64,000 nt of DNA from Streptomyces sp. NBC_00510 (GCA_036013505.1 CP107851.1:8604001-8668000); one strand, 5' to 3'; shown: positions 40,811 to 50,385, counted from the stretch's first letter. Program-made: numbers and translations. The notes: a model not told the origin generated them from the sequence alone.

Positions 40811-42015
40811 ATGCCGACCGACCCCATGAAGCGCGACCGTCACACCGTGCGACCGTCGGGCTCCCCGTCACGAAAGGGCGACTCGGACGGTCAAGGGCCG
40901 CCGCCCCGCAGGCACGACCTGCCGCTGGCGGCCGGCACCCCGGCGGGGGACTGCACGGCCCGGCCGCGAGGACGCTCCTCGCCGTCGGCCTGGCAGTCCT
41001 CGCGCTCGCCGGATGCGGCTCCCCGCACACGGGAAAGCAGCCCGACGCTTCCGCGCCCACCCAGGGGTCGGCTCGGCAGATGCTGAGCATTCTGCGAACC
41101 GTGCTGCCCGAGGGCACCGTCTCGGAGCAGCACGGTCAGGGACCGGACGGCAATACCGGCCGGCCGCCCTCCGCCCAGGTGGTCCTCGCCCGGGACGGGC
41201 GGGCGGCACGGCTCACGGTCACCTTGAACCGGTACTCGCTTCCGGTACCCGAGCAGTTCTCGACGTGCCCCGACTCGGCCTACCACCCGTACAGCCACTG
41301 CACGCAGGCCCGGCTGTCCGACGGAGCTCTGCTCACGCAGGACCGGTCCCCGGTGGATGAGAAACGACCGTCGGGCGCGCACGTGTTGACCACGCTGCTC
41401 ACCCACAAGGACGGCACCCAGGTGTTCGTCTCGCAGGCCCCTGGTGCCACCGGGAGCCCGACGGCCGGGGAGGCCCCGCTTCCCCTGACGGCGAAGGATC
41501 TCGCGGCCATCGCCGGTTCCCCCGCCTGGAAGCCCGTCCTGCCCGCCACGCCCGTCCCGCGGACCGCTCCACCCGGATCATCGCTCGTCCCCAGGATGAC
41601 CGGCCGCCAGATCACGGACACCATCGCCGACCTGCTGCCCCCGGCGCTGCGCATCGCACAGCAGGACGGGTCGCTCGGCTTCGGCCACCTCACAGCTGAC
41701 GACGGCCGGGGCAAGAGCCTCATCGCCGTCAACGTCCAGCAGTGGAAGGCCGGGAGCCCCGCCCTCGACGAGCTGTTCCACTCCGCCCGCACGCTCCCGG
41801 ACGGCATCCACGCGGCTCCGTCGTCGCACGGTGGAGCAGGTGCCGTCGAATGGACCGTCGACACGCTGCGCCCCGACGGCCTGCGCGTGGTGATCACCGC
41901 GGTCAACGCGCCCGCCTACCAGCTGCCCGCATCACGGGCCGAACCCGTCCTGACCACGCGGCAACTCCAGCGCATCGCCCTCGACTCCGCCTGGCGGCGG
42001 GCCGCAACGGACTGA
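40811..42015 (+). pseudogene. Probable lipoprotein, one-base frameshift
   Basis: ATG 40811 (or 40826) opens MKRDRHTVRPSGS; the frame is lost at the G5 run 40945-40949. The next frame continues GLHGPAARTLLAVGLAVLALAGCGSP, a lipoprotein signal with lipobox LALAGC, and then about 330 residues to TGA at 42015. One extra G gives one protein of about 401 residues with a long hydrophilic lead before the signal. The mature part has no family I recognise; it contains two similar modules, each with a run like PLTAKDLAAIAGSPAWKPV and TTRQLQRIALDSAWRRA. It starts 9 bp after the upstream gene. Confidence 0.65.
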
Positions 42016-42100
42016 GGCCGTAGCGACGGGTCGGCCTCCCGGCCATCGCGGCTTCCTTCGTGGACCGCGGACTCTTCTCTGTAGCGTTCACCATTCATTC

Positions 42101-42231
42101 ATTGCAATGCATCAAGGGTGAGGTGTTGCATTGCATTCACGGCCATTGCAACGAATTCTCTGCAATGACCTGCGGATATGTGCTAGTTGCGCAACAATCC
42201 TGTTGCCGTATCGACGAACGCAACGTAGCGT
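42101..42231 (+). promoter_or_regulatory. AT-rich regulatory region with clustered TTGCA motifs and a promoter
   Basis: A 9-bp inverted repeat TGCAATGCA (42103-42111) / TGCATTGCA (42127-42135) is followed by more TTGCAA/TGCAAT copies (42146, 42161) and a palindrome GTTGCGCAAC (42186-42195). Then TTGCCG (42203-42208), a 17-bp spacer and TAGCGT (42226-42231) form a good promoter for the DUF4097 gene at 42290. The region is clearly more AT-rich than its surroundings. Confidence 0.7.
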
Positions 42232-42289
42232 TTCCTATGTCAGAAACACCGGGACGCACCGGCGCCCGATGGAGACGAAGGAGAGCACG

Positions 42290-42961
42290 ATGCAGAAGTT
42301 CGACACCCCCGCCCCGATCCTGGCCGTCCTCGACGTCCCCGCCGGACGCATCCGGTTCATCGCCGCCGACCGGGGCGACGCCACCGTCGAGGTCCTGGCC
42401 GCGGACGCCTCGAAGAGCCGCGACGTGAAGGCGGCGGAGCAGGCCGAGGTCGCCTACCGCGACGGCGTGCTGCGGATCGAGGTCCCGGCGGCGAAGAGCC
42501 GGGTCCTCGGCGCGTCCGGGTCCATCGACGTGACGGTCCAACTGCCCACCGGCTCGCGCATCGAGGCGAAGGCGGCCGCCGCCGAACTCCGCGGCGTGGG
42601 ACGGCTCGGCGACGTCGTCATTGAGGGCCAGCAGGCCACGGTCAAGCTCGACGAGGCCGAGAGCGCCCGCATCTCCGTCCTCGCCGGCGACATCGCGGTC
42701 GGCCGCCTGGGCGGCCCCGCCGAGATCAGCACCCAGAAGGGCGACCTCGTCATCACCGAAGCCGTGCGCGGCACCGTCACGCTGCGGACCGAGCACGGCG
42801 TGATCTCGGTGGGCGCCGCCCGCGGAGTCTCCGCCTCCCTGGACGCCGGCACCGCCTACGGCCGGATCGACAACACCCTCAAGAACACCGACGGTGCCGC
42901 CGCCGACCTGGACATCCACGCGACCACCTCCTACGGCGACATCACCGCCCGCAGCCTGTGA
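42290..42961 (+). CDS. DUF4097 beta-strand repeat protein
   Basis: 223 residues. Repeating beta-strand pattern (GSIDVTVQLPTGSRIEAKAAAAELRGVG, ISVLAGDIAVGRLGGPAEIST, GDLVITEAVRGTVTLRTEHGVI, AYGRIDNTL) of a right-handed beta-solenoid, as in DUF4097/bactofilin-like proteins. ATG 42290 has AAGGAG 6 bases upstream. In Streptomyces such genes usually precede ABC transporter genes; here only a stub of the ATPase remains just downstream. Regulated probably through the GTTGCGCAAC palindrome and the TTGCA cluster. Confidence 0.88.
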   Translation: MQKFDTPAPILAVLDVPAGRIRFIAADRGDATVEVLAADASKSRDVKAAEQAEVAYRDGVLRIEVPAAKSRVLGASGSIDVTVQLPTGSRIEAKAAAAELRGVGRLGDVVIEGQQATVKLDEAESARISVLAGDIAVGRLGGPAEISTQKGDLVITEAVRGTVTLRTEHGVISVGAARGVSASLDAGTAYGRIDNTLKNTDGAAADLDIHATTSYGDITARSL

Positions 42962-42980
42962 TCGCGAAGGAGCACCCCTC

Positions 42981-43043
42981 ATGAGCAACCTGGCCATCGC
43001 GGCGCACCTGCTCCGCAAGTCCTGCGACCAGGACGCGAAGTAA
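42981..43043 (+). pseudogene. Stub of an ABC-transporter ATPase gene
   Basis: A 20-codon reading frame with a full ribosome site (AAGGAG, 8 bases before ATG 42981). The peptide MSNLAIAAHLLRKSCDQDAK resembles the first residues of daunorubicin-resistance-type ABC ATPases that often follow DUF4097 genes, up to the LRKS..GDQ region, and then stops at TAA 43043. No Walker motif follows in any frame, so the remainder has been deleted. Confidence 0.55.
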
Positions 43044-43208
43044 CCGCCATGGCAACGCGGGCCGTCTCCCGTAACTCGCCACACCCCAGGGCGGCGTACA
43101 CCGACACCCGTCGGAGTGCGCCGCCCCGTTCGTGCGCGCGGTGGCCCGCCTCCTGCCGTGTCTGTCGACCCGTTACGATCGCGGCTCACCCGCAGACGAG
43201 GATGTGCC

Positions 43209-43697
43209 GTGGACGAGGAGCACTCCGTCGATCGAGACGAGGTCACGCTCGGGCCGTACGATCGCGCAGCCCGCGGCTGCACGGCCGCCCTCGTTTTCGC
43301 CTTTGCCGTTCTCGTGGTGCTGTTCAGCTTCGCGGGCACCATCGAGATGGAGTCGTTTCCCGGGCTGCGGGAGAACAGGGGGCCGCTGATCGTCTCCATG
43401 CTGGTGTTCGCAGCCCTGGTGGCCGTCGGCGGACTGGCGCTCTCCGGCTGGCGGTCCTACGGCGGATGGGCTGCTGTCGCCTGCGTCGGCGCTCTCGCGG
43501 CACTGCGGATGTGGACGCTCGCGCCCACGCTTCACTGCTGGACGTACGACAGCGTGGGGCGCAACGACGATGGTTCGTACTACTGCGTGAACCGGGGTTA
43601 CATGCTTCCCCGAGGCCCGGAGGCGGGCGAGGAACCGACCGACTACCTCTCCTTCGCGCCGCACGGCGGGCCCGGCTTCCATCTCGATCAGGACTGA
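43209..43697 (+). CDS. Small membrane protein of unknown function
   Basis: 162 residues from GTG 43209 (GAGGA 6 bases upstream). Three hydrophobic helices: GCTAALVFAFAVLVVLFSFAG, LIVSMLVFAALVAVGGLALSG and GWAAVACVGALAALRMW. The C-terminal 60 residues (LHCWTYDSVGRNDDGSYYCVN) are hydrophilic with two Cys that may form a disulfide outside the membrane. I do not recognise the family. A longer start to 43116 is possible but has poor coding bias. Confidence 0.65.
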   Translation: MDEEHSVDRDEVTLGPYDRAARGCTAALVFAFAVLVVLFSFAGTIEMESFPGLRENRGPLIVSMLVFAALVAVGGLALSGWRSYGGWAAVACVGALAALRMWTLAPTLHCWTYDSVGRNDDGSYYCVNRGYMLPRGPEAGEEPTDYLSFAPHGGPGFHLDQD

Positions 43698-44184
43698 GCG
43701 GCGGCTCAGCGCCGAGGGATGACTCCCTGGGGGGCGACTCGGGGCCGGTGCGGCGCGAAAGAGACGGAACCGCATAATTCTATGATGTCGGTCACAGCGT
43801 TCCGCCAACCAACTGGCGCACTTAGTAGACACGGCGTGGCAGATACCTGAGGGTTTGTCCCTTTTTGCCTGGATGTTGATCCCGCAGCGCGTCCCGGAAT
43901 TACGCCCGGCCGACCCGCAGGCCCGTTGCCCTGCGGTGCAAGGTTTCTGACGTCGCGACAGCTTTCCCTCCCGCCGCCATGTGCCAACTGGAGGCACGCG
44001 CACTGTCCTGGCGAGGTCCCGGGACCTACGAGGCGACGTAGTGGCGGGACCCCTTTGCGCTCCCTGCCGAGGCGTTCTAACAATGACCCCTCACAGGACG
44101 TCGCTGCAGTTCGGAACCGGTGTTCACGCGGAGTCGACCGCGCACCGGGCGCTCGACGTCACCGAGTGAGAAGGAGCCCCTCAC
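43698..44184. other. Intergenic region (487 bp) upstream of snapalysin
   Basis: No convincing gene. Locally AT-richer around 43775-43890. Snapalysin genes usually have a divergent LysR-type activator gene here; I could not find one in either strand. GAAGGAG at 44171-44177 is the ribosome site of the next gene. Confidence 0.5.
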
Positions 44185-44949
44185 ATGAAGTCGTCCCGAA
44201 CCTCCGCGAGGCTCCTCGCCGTCGCTCTCGGCCTGGGTCTGGCCTCCAGCGCGCTGGGCGTGGCGGTGCCGGCGAGCGCCCAGACGCCCGCCACCCCGCC
44301 CGCTTCCACCGGTACCTCCGTGGCGCGGTACGACGGGTCGGTTGCGGAGACCGCGAACAACACGGCGTTCTTCAAGGCTGTGCTCAAGTCGGTCGCCGAG
44401 AAGCGCGCCGCCCAGCCCACCGCGCAGGCGGTGACCGTCTACTACGACGCCTCCCAGGCACCGAGCTTCCGTTCGCAGATATCGAGCGCGGCCTCGATCT
44501 GGAACAGCTCCGAGTCCAACGTCAAGCTCCAAGAGGCCTCGAGCGGTGCCGACTTCTCCTACTACGAAGGCAACGACTCGCGCGGGTCCTACGCCTCCAC
44601 CAACGGCCACGGGAGCGGCTACATCTTCCTCGACTACACCCAGAACCAGCAGGACGACTCGGTCCGCGTCGTCACCCATGAGACCGGGCACGTGCTGGGC
44701 CTGCCGGACAACTACAGCGGGCCGTGCAGTGAGCTGATGTCGGGCGGCGGCCCCGGCCCGTCCTGCACCAACCGCTACCCGAACGCCACCGAGCGCTCGC
44801 GTGTCGACCAGTTGTGGGCCACCGGACTCGCGCAGGCCCCGGGCACGCTCAACCAGCCCGGTGACCAGCTGAGCCCTGCACCGCCGGCGGGGACCGTGAC
44901 GCCGGGCCACGGTCCGGGGCGTCATCGCAACAGCACGCCCTGGAATTGA
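44185..44949 (+). CDS. snpA: Snapalysin-type secreted zinc metalloprotease (family M7)
   Basis: 254 residues. Signal peptide (ARLLAVALGLGLASSALGV, ASAQT), a propeptide to about residue 85, and a mature protease starting near AQAVTVYYDASQAP. The active site is VVTHETGHVLGLPDNYSGPC, the extended HExxH-xx-G-xx-D form of M7 with Asp as third zinc ligand; MSGGGPGPSCTNRYPN gives the Met-turn and disulfide Cys. ATG 44185 has GAAGGAG 7 bases upstream. The last 35 residues (Pro/Gly-rich) extend beyond typical snapalysin. The usual LysR activator gene is not beside it. Confidence 0.94.
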   Translation: MKSSRTSARLLAVALGLGLASSALGVAVPASAQTPATPPASTGTSVARYDGSVAETANNTAFFKAVLKSVAEKRAAQPTAQAVTVYYDASQAPSFRSQISSAASIWNSSESNVKLQEASSGADFSYYEGNDSRGSYASTNGHGSGYIFLDYTQNQQDDSVRVVTHETGHVLGLPDNYSGPCSELMSGGGPGPSCTNRYPNATERSRVDQLWATGLAQAPGTLNQPGDQLSPAPPAGTVTPGHGPGRHRNSTPWN

Positions 44950-45320
44950 TCGTGTCCCCAAGGGGGAAGCGCCCCGTTGTCGAGGATGGCGTCAGCCGCA
45001 TGCTCAAGACGGTCGTCTGAGCACTCGTGCCGGCTGGCCGACAGGCGCTGGTGCTTTGTACGGCTGTCCCGGGAAGGCGAAGCCAACCCCCCCACTGGTT
45101 GGTGACCTTGAACGTGGCCAACAGGGCGGGTTGGTCGCCGGCACTGCCAGCCTGGCCACGATCAGCAGAAGCCGGCTCTCTCGCCACCCGCCCTCGCCCA
45201 TATAGGCACCCCCGGAGCTGGGACGGCGGGCCTCGCACATGGACGGACAGCCGCCTCGGCCTCGTCCAAGCGAGGCCGTCCCAGTGCCGGTCCCGCACGC
45301 GAGCCCGGTGAAGGGCCGCG
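44950..45320. other. Intergenic region (371 bp), no gene seen
   Basis: Lies between convergent genes (snapalysin and nitroreductase). No frame has recognisable protein sequence. I saw no strong terminator hairpin. Confidence 0.4.
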
Positions 45321-45986
45321 TCATGCCCCGACGAAGCTCACCGTCTCCGTGATGTCCGCGCGCCCGGTGCGCAGTCGAGGTACGCCCTCCTTCTCGAAGC
45401 CCACCGCGACGCCGCAGAACAGCACGAGGCCGTCGCGGGCCCCGACGGCCTGGCTGACGGTCCTGCGGTACAGGGTCCACATCACCTGGGGGCAACTGTG
45501 CAGGCCTTCCGCCCTCAGCAGCAGCATGACCGTCTGCAGGTACATCCCCGCGTCGGCCCACTGTCCGAGCCCCATCGTCCGGTCGAGGTAGCAGAACAGG
45601 ACGACCGGCGCCCCGAACGCCTCCGAGTTCAAGGCCGCGATCTTCCTGGGCCTGTCGGGGTCGTCGCGCGCGATCCCCAGCGCTTCGTACCGCTGGGCGG
45701 CCGCGGCGGAGAAGCGGTCCAGATAGGGCGAGGTCAGTTCGGCCGGGTACATCGGGTACTCCCGGTCGTCACCCGGGTCGCCCGCCAGGGCCCGGGCCGT
45801 CGCGTGCCGCTTCAGTTCGGACAGGGGCCCGCCGGTCACGACGTACACATGCCAGGGCTGGAGGTTGCCACTCGACGGAGCACGCGTCGCCGCGGCCAGC
45901 ACTCTCTCCAGAGTCTCCCTGGACACCGGCGCGTCGCTGAACGCCCGTACGGCCCGGCGACTGTCCACGGCTTCGTACACGTCCAC
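45321..45986 (-). CDS. Nitroreductase family protein
   Basis: About 221 residues from GTG 45986 (GGGAAGAC upstream); GTG 46004 is also possible. FMN-binding motifs: SRRAVRAFSDAPVSRETLERVLAAATRAPSSGNLQPW split as SRRAVRAF and APSSGNLQPWHVYVV, then MGLGQWADAGMYLQTVMLLLRAEGL and the C-terminal LFCGVAVGFEKEG. The family reduces nitroaromatics, flavins or quinones with NAD(P)H. A hairpin at 46165-46197 separates it from the YidB-like gene upstream. Confidence 0.9.
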   Translation of the reverse strand: MDVYEAVDSRRAVRAFSDAPVSRETLERVLAAATRAPSSGNLQPWHVYVVTGGPLSELKRHATARALAGDPGDDREYPMYPAELTSPYLDRFSAAAAQRYEALGIARDDPDRPRKIAALNSEAFGAPVVLFCYLDRTMGLGQWADAGMYLQTVMLLLRAEGLHSCPQVMWTLYRRTVSQAVGARDGLVLFCGVAVGFEKEGVPRLRTGRADITETVSFVGA

Positions 45987-46164
45987 GTCTTCCCGCCCTC
46001 TCACTCCACGACGACCACCTCTCTACCGTCTTCGGCACGTGCGAGTCGCCGGGTCGCACACCAGACATGCCGAGCAGATGCCGCGCGCCCGGTCCGCGAT
46101 GCGGATCGGGCGCGCGGCAGGGCGCTTCGGGCAGGGCTGCTCCGGCTTCGTGATCCGGAACGGA

Positions 46165-46197
46165 CAGGGCCGGCGCTACGGGTGAGCGCCGGCCCTG
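46165..46197. terminator. Terminator hairpin
   Basis: CAGGGCCGGCGCT (46165-46177) pairs perfectly with AGCGCCGGCCCTG (46185-46197), 13 bp, loop 7. It lies just after the leftward YidB-like gene (stop at 46217). Confidence 0.78.
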
Positions 46198-46216
46198 CGA
46201 CTGTCGTCGCCGGTGG

Positions 46217-46591
46217 TCACCCGCGGCGCTCGATCGTGTGGCCCAGCACGTCGATGACCGATTCCTTGCGGGCGTCGATGGAGGACGGTTCGATGCTGCT
46301 ACTGCGTATGTCGATCTTGCCGTCGGGAGATGCCTTGTCGATGACCTCGGGCAGTTCGGCGGCGAGGGCGTCGGGCTTCACGCCGGCCTGCTTGCTGGCC
46401 TCGGCCACCTTGTCGGCGCCGAACGCGTCCTCGATCTGCCTCGTCGTGACCGGTTCGTTGGGACCGTTGCCGAGCCATGAGTCGACGACGCCCTTCAGGC
46501 CGCTGTCGCTCAGGAGCTTCGTCGCACCCTCGAGCAGTGCCTGCAGCTCGTCCATCATGCCGCCGCCGCTGCTCTTCGTGGGGTCAGCCAT
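46217..46591 (-). CDS. YidB-like protein (DUF937)
   Basis: 124 residues. GLKGVVDSWLGNGPNEPVTTRQIEDAFGADKVAEAS and GVKPDALAAELPEVIDKASPDG are typical of YidB/DUF937 proteins: helical, cytoplasmic, of unknown role. ATG 46591 has GGGAG 6 bases upstream. Ends just before a strong hairpin. Confidence 0.87.
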   Translation of the reverse strand: MADPTKSSGGGMMDELQALLEGATKLLSDSGLKGVVDSWLGNGPNEPVTTRQIEDAFGADKVAEASKQAGVKPDALAAELPEVIDKASPDGKIDIRSSSIEPSSIDARKESVIDVLGHTIERRG

Positions 46592-47003
46592 GGGTTACTC
46601 CCGTGGTTGTGGTCTGTGCGGGCGACACGCGGCGATTTCGGATGCTGCGCCGGTCGGCGATGGGGTGGGGCCGACATACTGTTGCCGCAGGTCGCACATG
46701 GTGTCGCCTCGCTCGTACACCCCTCTCCAGGCCAGCACGAGACGTCCGCGGCCGCCGTGCGATTAGCCCATTCGGGTGAGGCGAGGTGGCCCCCCGGCGC
46801 GTGTCGGCGTGGTGCCGGGCCGGGCCGGCGACCGGCAGGCGCGGCGTCGGTGCCGGGAACATGCTCGACGCCATGGCGGCCCCGTACGAGGAGGCCGCGG
46901 AACCGCTCGTCGTTCAACTGTCCGAGCCGATACCGCCACCCAAATGATCTCTCCCGGATAAAGTCAGCACCGGCGTAGCGCTGATCGACCAAGGGAGCGG
47001 ACG
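46592..47003. other. Intergenic region (412 bp) between YidB-like and LAL genes
   Basis: Divergent promoter region; no supported gene. Frames crossing it lack family sequence. GGGAG at 46993-46997 is the ribosome site for GTG 47004. Confidence 0.45.
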
Positions 47004-49934
47004 GTGGCTGGACGGACCGAGACCGAAGCCGGTCGGCATCCGGCGCTCTCCGCGCCGCGGTTCGTCGGCCGGGACCGGGAGCTCGCCGCCCTGGACGGGG
47101 CGCTCGGGCCGGCCCCCGCGGTCGTCCTGCTCGACGGTGAGGCGGGTATCGGCAAGACCCGGCTGTTGCGTGAATTCCTGGGGTCGCAGGCCGAGCGGGG
47201 ACGTCGTGTCCTCGTCGGGGCCTGCCCGGAGCTGCGGGTGCCGTACACGCTCGGTGCGGTCGTGGACGCGGTGCGCGACGGCGTTGACAACGTTGCCATC
47301 CTGGGGCTGAGCGGGCTGGGCGGTGCGCTGCGCCCCCTTTTCCCCGAGTGGGCCGACGACCTGCCTCCGGCACCGGAGCCGCTGGAGGACGCGAGCGCCG
47401 CCCGGCACCGGCTGTTCCGCGCGTTCGTCGAGGTCCTCGGCCGGCTCGACGTCGCGGTGCTGGCGATCGAGGACGTCCACTGGGCGGACGAGGCGACGCT
47501 GGAGTTCCTGCTGTTCCTGGTCTCCCGCCGACCGCAGACGCTGAGCGTGGTGCTGACCTACCGGCGGGAGGAAGTGCCCGCCGACTCGCTGCTGCTGCGG
47601 CTGTCCTCCCGCCCGCCCGCCGACGCGCACCTGGTCAGGCTGACACTGCAGCCGCTGGACATCCCCGAGACCGCGTCATTCGTCTCGTCGATGCTGGCGG
47701 GCGGCCACGTCTCGACCGAGTTCGCGACCTTCCTGCACGCACGCACGGAGGGCGTGCCGCTGGCGGTGGAGGAGTCGGTGCGGCTGATGCACGACCGGGC
47801 CGACCTCATCAGCCAGGACGGCGGGTGGGCGCGGCGCCGGCTGGACCGCATCGACGTGCCGCCCACGATCCGCGACGCCATGCTCGAACGCGTCCAGCGG
47901 CTCCGGCCCGATGACCGGACCGTCCTGTACGCGGTGTCGGTACTGTCCGGCCCGGCCGACCACGCGACCCTGAGGGCCGTGACCGGCCTGCCCGAGGACC
48001 GGTTCGCCGCGCAGGCGGCAGAAGCGCTCGGCTGCGGCCTGCTGCGTGAGGACAGGCCCGGGCAGTGGTCGTTCCGCCACTCGCTGGCGTGTCACGCCGT
48101 GTACGACGCCATCCCGGCCGAGGAGCGGCGCGCCATGCATCTGCGCGCGGGCCGGGCACTGGAGCGATGGCCGATGCCGCCGGTGGCGCAGTTGGCCCGG
48201 CACTTCCGGCTGGCCGGCGAGGTCGACGCCGCGTGCCGGTACACCGAGCAGGCGGCCGACCTCTGCGTCCAGTCCGGAGACGTGGCCACCTCCGCACTGC
48301 TGCTGCACAGCCTGGTGACCACCGTGGCCCTCCCGGCGGAACCGCTGGTACGGCTGGTGACGAAGATCCAGTTCCAGGCGCTGTCCGGCTCCGACCCGTA
48401 CTCGAAGACCATCGACGCGCTGCGAGCGGCCCTCGGCAGCCAGGTCCTGACGCCGGGACAGCAGGCCCTGGTCCGCTTCCAGGTCGGACGGGTCCTCATG
48501 GTGGCGGGAGAGATCGAGGCGGGCCGCCTCGAGATCCTGCGAGCGGTGCCCCATCTCGCACCGGACTCGCCTGAGGCGCCGCGCGCCCGCATCCTGCTCG
48601 CCCTGCCCCTGGGGAACGCACGCCCGGTCGCGGAACACCTGCGGTGGCTGCAGGAAGCACCGCCGCTGGCCCAGGCGATGGCCTCCCACGACCGGCTGCG
48701 CCTGTTCGTGGAACGCGCCTTCGCGCTGCTCATGCTCGGCGAGGAGGCCGGCTGGGACGCGGCCCGGCAGATCCCGGACGACGTCTCCGACCCCCGGGCG
48801 GCGGCCATCGTCGCGATAGGCCACACGAACGTCGGCGAGGAGGCGACGCGATGGGGCCGGTACGACGAGGCCAGGGCACGGCTGGCCACGGCCCAGGCAC
48901 TCGCCGAGCGCCACCAGCTCCTGGACTACCTCGACAGCATCGCCTCCTCCCGGGCCCACCTCGACTGGTTCACCGGCGCCTGGGCGGGACTCGCCGACCG
49001 GACGGCGCGGCTGGTCGACGACGACGACGGCGTCCGGCTGAAGGACCGGTGCGAGGCCGCGCTCGTGGCGGGCCTGATCCAGGCCGCCGCCGGGGACCGG
49101 GAGGCAGCGGAGGCACGCCTGCGCTTCGCCGGACGCGACGACCAGCAACGCATCGAGGCCGCGGCCGCGCTGGCGCAGCTGTGCCTGCGCGACGGCGACG
49201 TCGAGGAGGCGCTCCGCCTCACCGACCAGCCGGCCGAGATCGCCGTCAGCGGCGGCATCTGGTCCCGGGCCGTCGAGTTCGCCCCGGCACGGGTCGCGGC
49301 CCTGGTCGCCGCCGGTCAGCTCGGCCGCGCCGCCGACCTGGCCGACACCTTCGAGGGGGCCCTGGGCGACAGGGACGCCCCGGCGCCGCGGGCGTCCGTG
49401 GTGCTGTGCCGCGCCATCCTGGCCGAAGCCGGCGGCCGGCTCGCCGACGCCGCCTCGCTGTTCGCCCGGGCGGCCGACGCCTGGCAGGCGCTGCCGCGCC
49501 CCTACGACGCCCTGCTCGCACGGGAGCGCCACGCCCGCTGCCTGCTCGCCGACGGCCGGGACGAGGCCGCGCTGCCGGTGCTGTCCGACGTCCGGCGAGC
49601 ACTGTCGGAGCTCGGCGCCCACCACGACGCCGACCGGGTGGCACGGACCCTGAACGAGCGGGGTGGGGACACCCGCGAGACGCGCGGCCGGGGCCGGCCC
49701 AGCTACGGCAACCACCTCTCCCCGCGCGAATTGGAAGTCGCCCGCCTGCTGCTCGACGGCCGGACGAACCGGCAGATCGCCGACGTGCTGGTGGTGTCGA
49801 CGCAGACCGTGGCCAGCCAGGTGAAGTCGGCCATGCGCAAACTGCAGGTGACGTCGCGGACCGGACTCGCCCTCAGGGTCGTGGAGTTGGGGATCGTGGG
49901 CGAGCAGGGGCAAACACCGCCGGGCGACGAGTGA
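47004..49934 (+). CDS. LAL-type LuxR regulator (ATPase domain plus C-terminal HTH)
   Basis: 976 residues. AAA-type ATPase near the N-terminus: FVGRDRELAALDGAL, Walker A GEAGIGKTRLL, Walker B VAVLAIEDVHWADE. The middle is an alpha-helical repeat region (residues about 350-890). The C-terminal LuxR helix-turn-helix is LSPRELEVARLLLDGRTNRQIADVLVVS, TVASQVKSAMRKL. GTG 47004 has GGGAG 6 bases upstream. LAL regulators activate secondary-metabolism or catabolic genes in response to an unknown ligand. The next rightward gene is a large secreted subtilase, 451 bp away, a plausible target. Confidence 0.93.
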   Translation: MAGRTETEAGRHPALSAPRFVGRDRELAALDGALGPAPAVVLLDGEAGIGKTRLLREFLGSQAERGRRVLVGACPELRVPYTLGAVVDAVRDGVDNVAILGLSGLGGALRPLFPEWADDLPPAPEPLEDASAARHRLFRAFVEVLGRLDVAVLAIEDVHWADEATLEFLLFLVSRRPQTLSVVLTYRREEVPADSLLLRLSSRPPADAHLVRLTLQPLDIPETASFVSSMLAGGHVSTEFATFLHARTEGVPLAVEESVRLMHDRADLISQDGGWARRRLDRIDVPPTIRDAMLERVQRLRPDDRTVLYAVSVLSGPADHATLRAVTGLPEDRFAAQAAEALGCGLLREDRPGQWSFRHSLACHAVYDAIPAEERRAMHLRAGRALERWPMPPVAQLARHFRLAGEVDAACRYTEQAADLCVQSGDVATSALLLHSLVTTVALPAEPLVRLVTKIQFQALSGSDPYSKTIDALRAALGSQVLTPGQQALVRFQVGRVLMVAGEIEAGRLEILRAVPHLAPDSPEAPRARILLALPLGNARPVAEHLRWLQEAPPLAQAMASHDRLRLFVERAFALLMLGEEAGWDAARQIPDDVSDPRAAAIVAIGHTNVGEEATRWGRYDEARARLATAQALAERHQLLDYLDSIASSRAHLDWFTGAWAGLADRTARLVDDDDGVRLKDRCEAALVAGLIQAAAGDREAAEARLRFAGRDDQQRIEAAAALAQLCLRDGDVEEALRLTDQPAEIAVSGGIWSRAVEFAPARVAALVAAGQLGRAADLADTFEGALGDRDAPAPRASVVLCRAILAEAGGRLADAASLFARAADAWQALPRPYDALLARERHARCLLADGRDEAALPVLSDVRRALSELGAHHDADRVARTLNERGGDTRETRGRGRPSYGNHLSPRELEVARLLLDGRTNRQIADVLVVSTQTVASQVKSAMRKLQVTSRTGLALRVVELGIVGEQGQTPPGDE

Positions 49935-50385
49935 ATTCACCGCCGTCGCCCGGGACGAAAAAAAGGGCGCACGGGCGAACGACGAGTTAAATCCCGCATC
50001 TGACCAATCGAGCCGGTGCCGACCCCGGTTGCACACTCGTCCCCATGTTGCCCGCAGAACCGCTGACACCCGAACCGGCAGATGACCCGGCCGTTTCGGC
50101 ACGCCGTGCGAAGGACGGACCGGTACCGGCAGGACCGCAGGCCGATCCGGCAGACGCCCCGACCACCGAGGACGCGGGTGATGCCGCCGTTGCCGGCGAG
50201 TACGAACCGCTCTAGCGCGGAGGCCCAGGGGCGGACCGTGATCGCCCGTGGCGCGGGGCGCCGCCCGAGCCAGTCCACCTGGTGGGGGCGCGGAGTCCTC
50301 GCGCACGGGGAGTCCGATCGCAGACGTCCTGCACGTCCCCCCACCCCCGATATCCCCCGTCATTCATCTCACAGGAGACTCATAG
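49935..50385. other. Intergenic region (451 bp) before the subtilase gene
   Basis: Probably the promoter region of the protease. A 56-codon frame at 50045-50215 (Ala/Pro/Asp-rich) lacks a ribosome site and normal third-position bias, so I do not call it. AGGAG at 50371-50375 serves the ATG at 50386. Confidence 0.5.

Noticed and set aside
42290..42961. Tandem DNA repeats in the DUF4097 gene
   Set aside because: The repeat is structural (beta strands) at protein level; no nucleotide tandem repeat is visible.
50045..50215. Possible small peptide gene (56 codons) before the subtilase
   Set aside because: No ribosome site, weak third-position bias and no homology I recognise; no RiPP enzymes are nearby.
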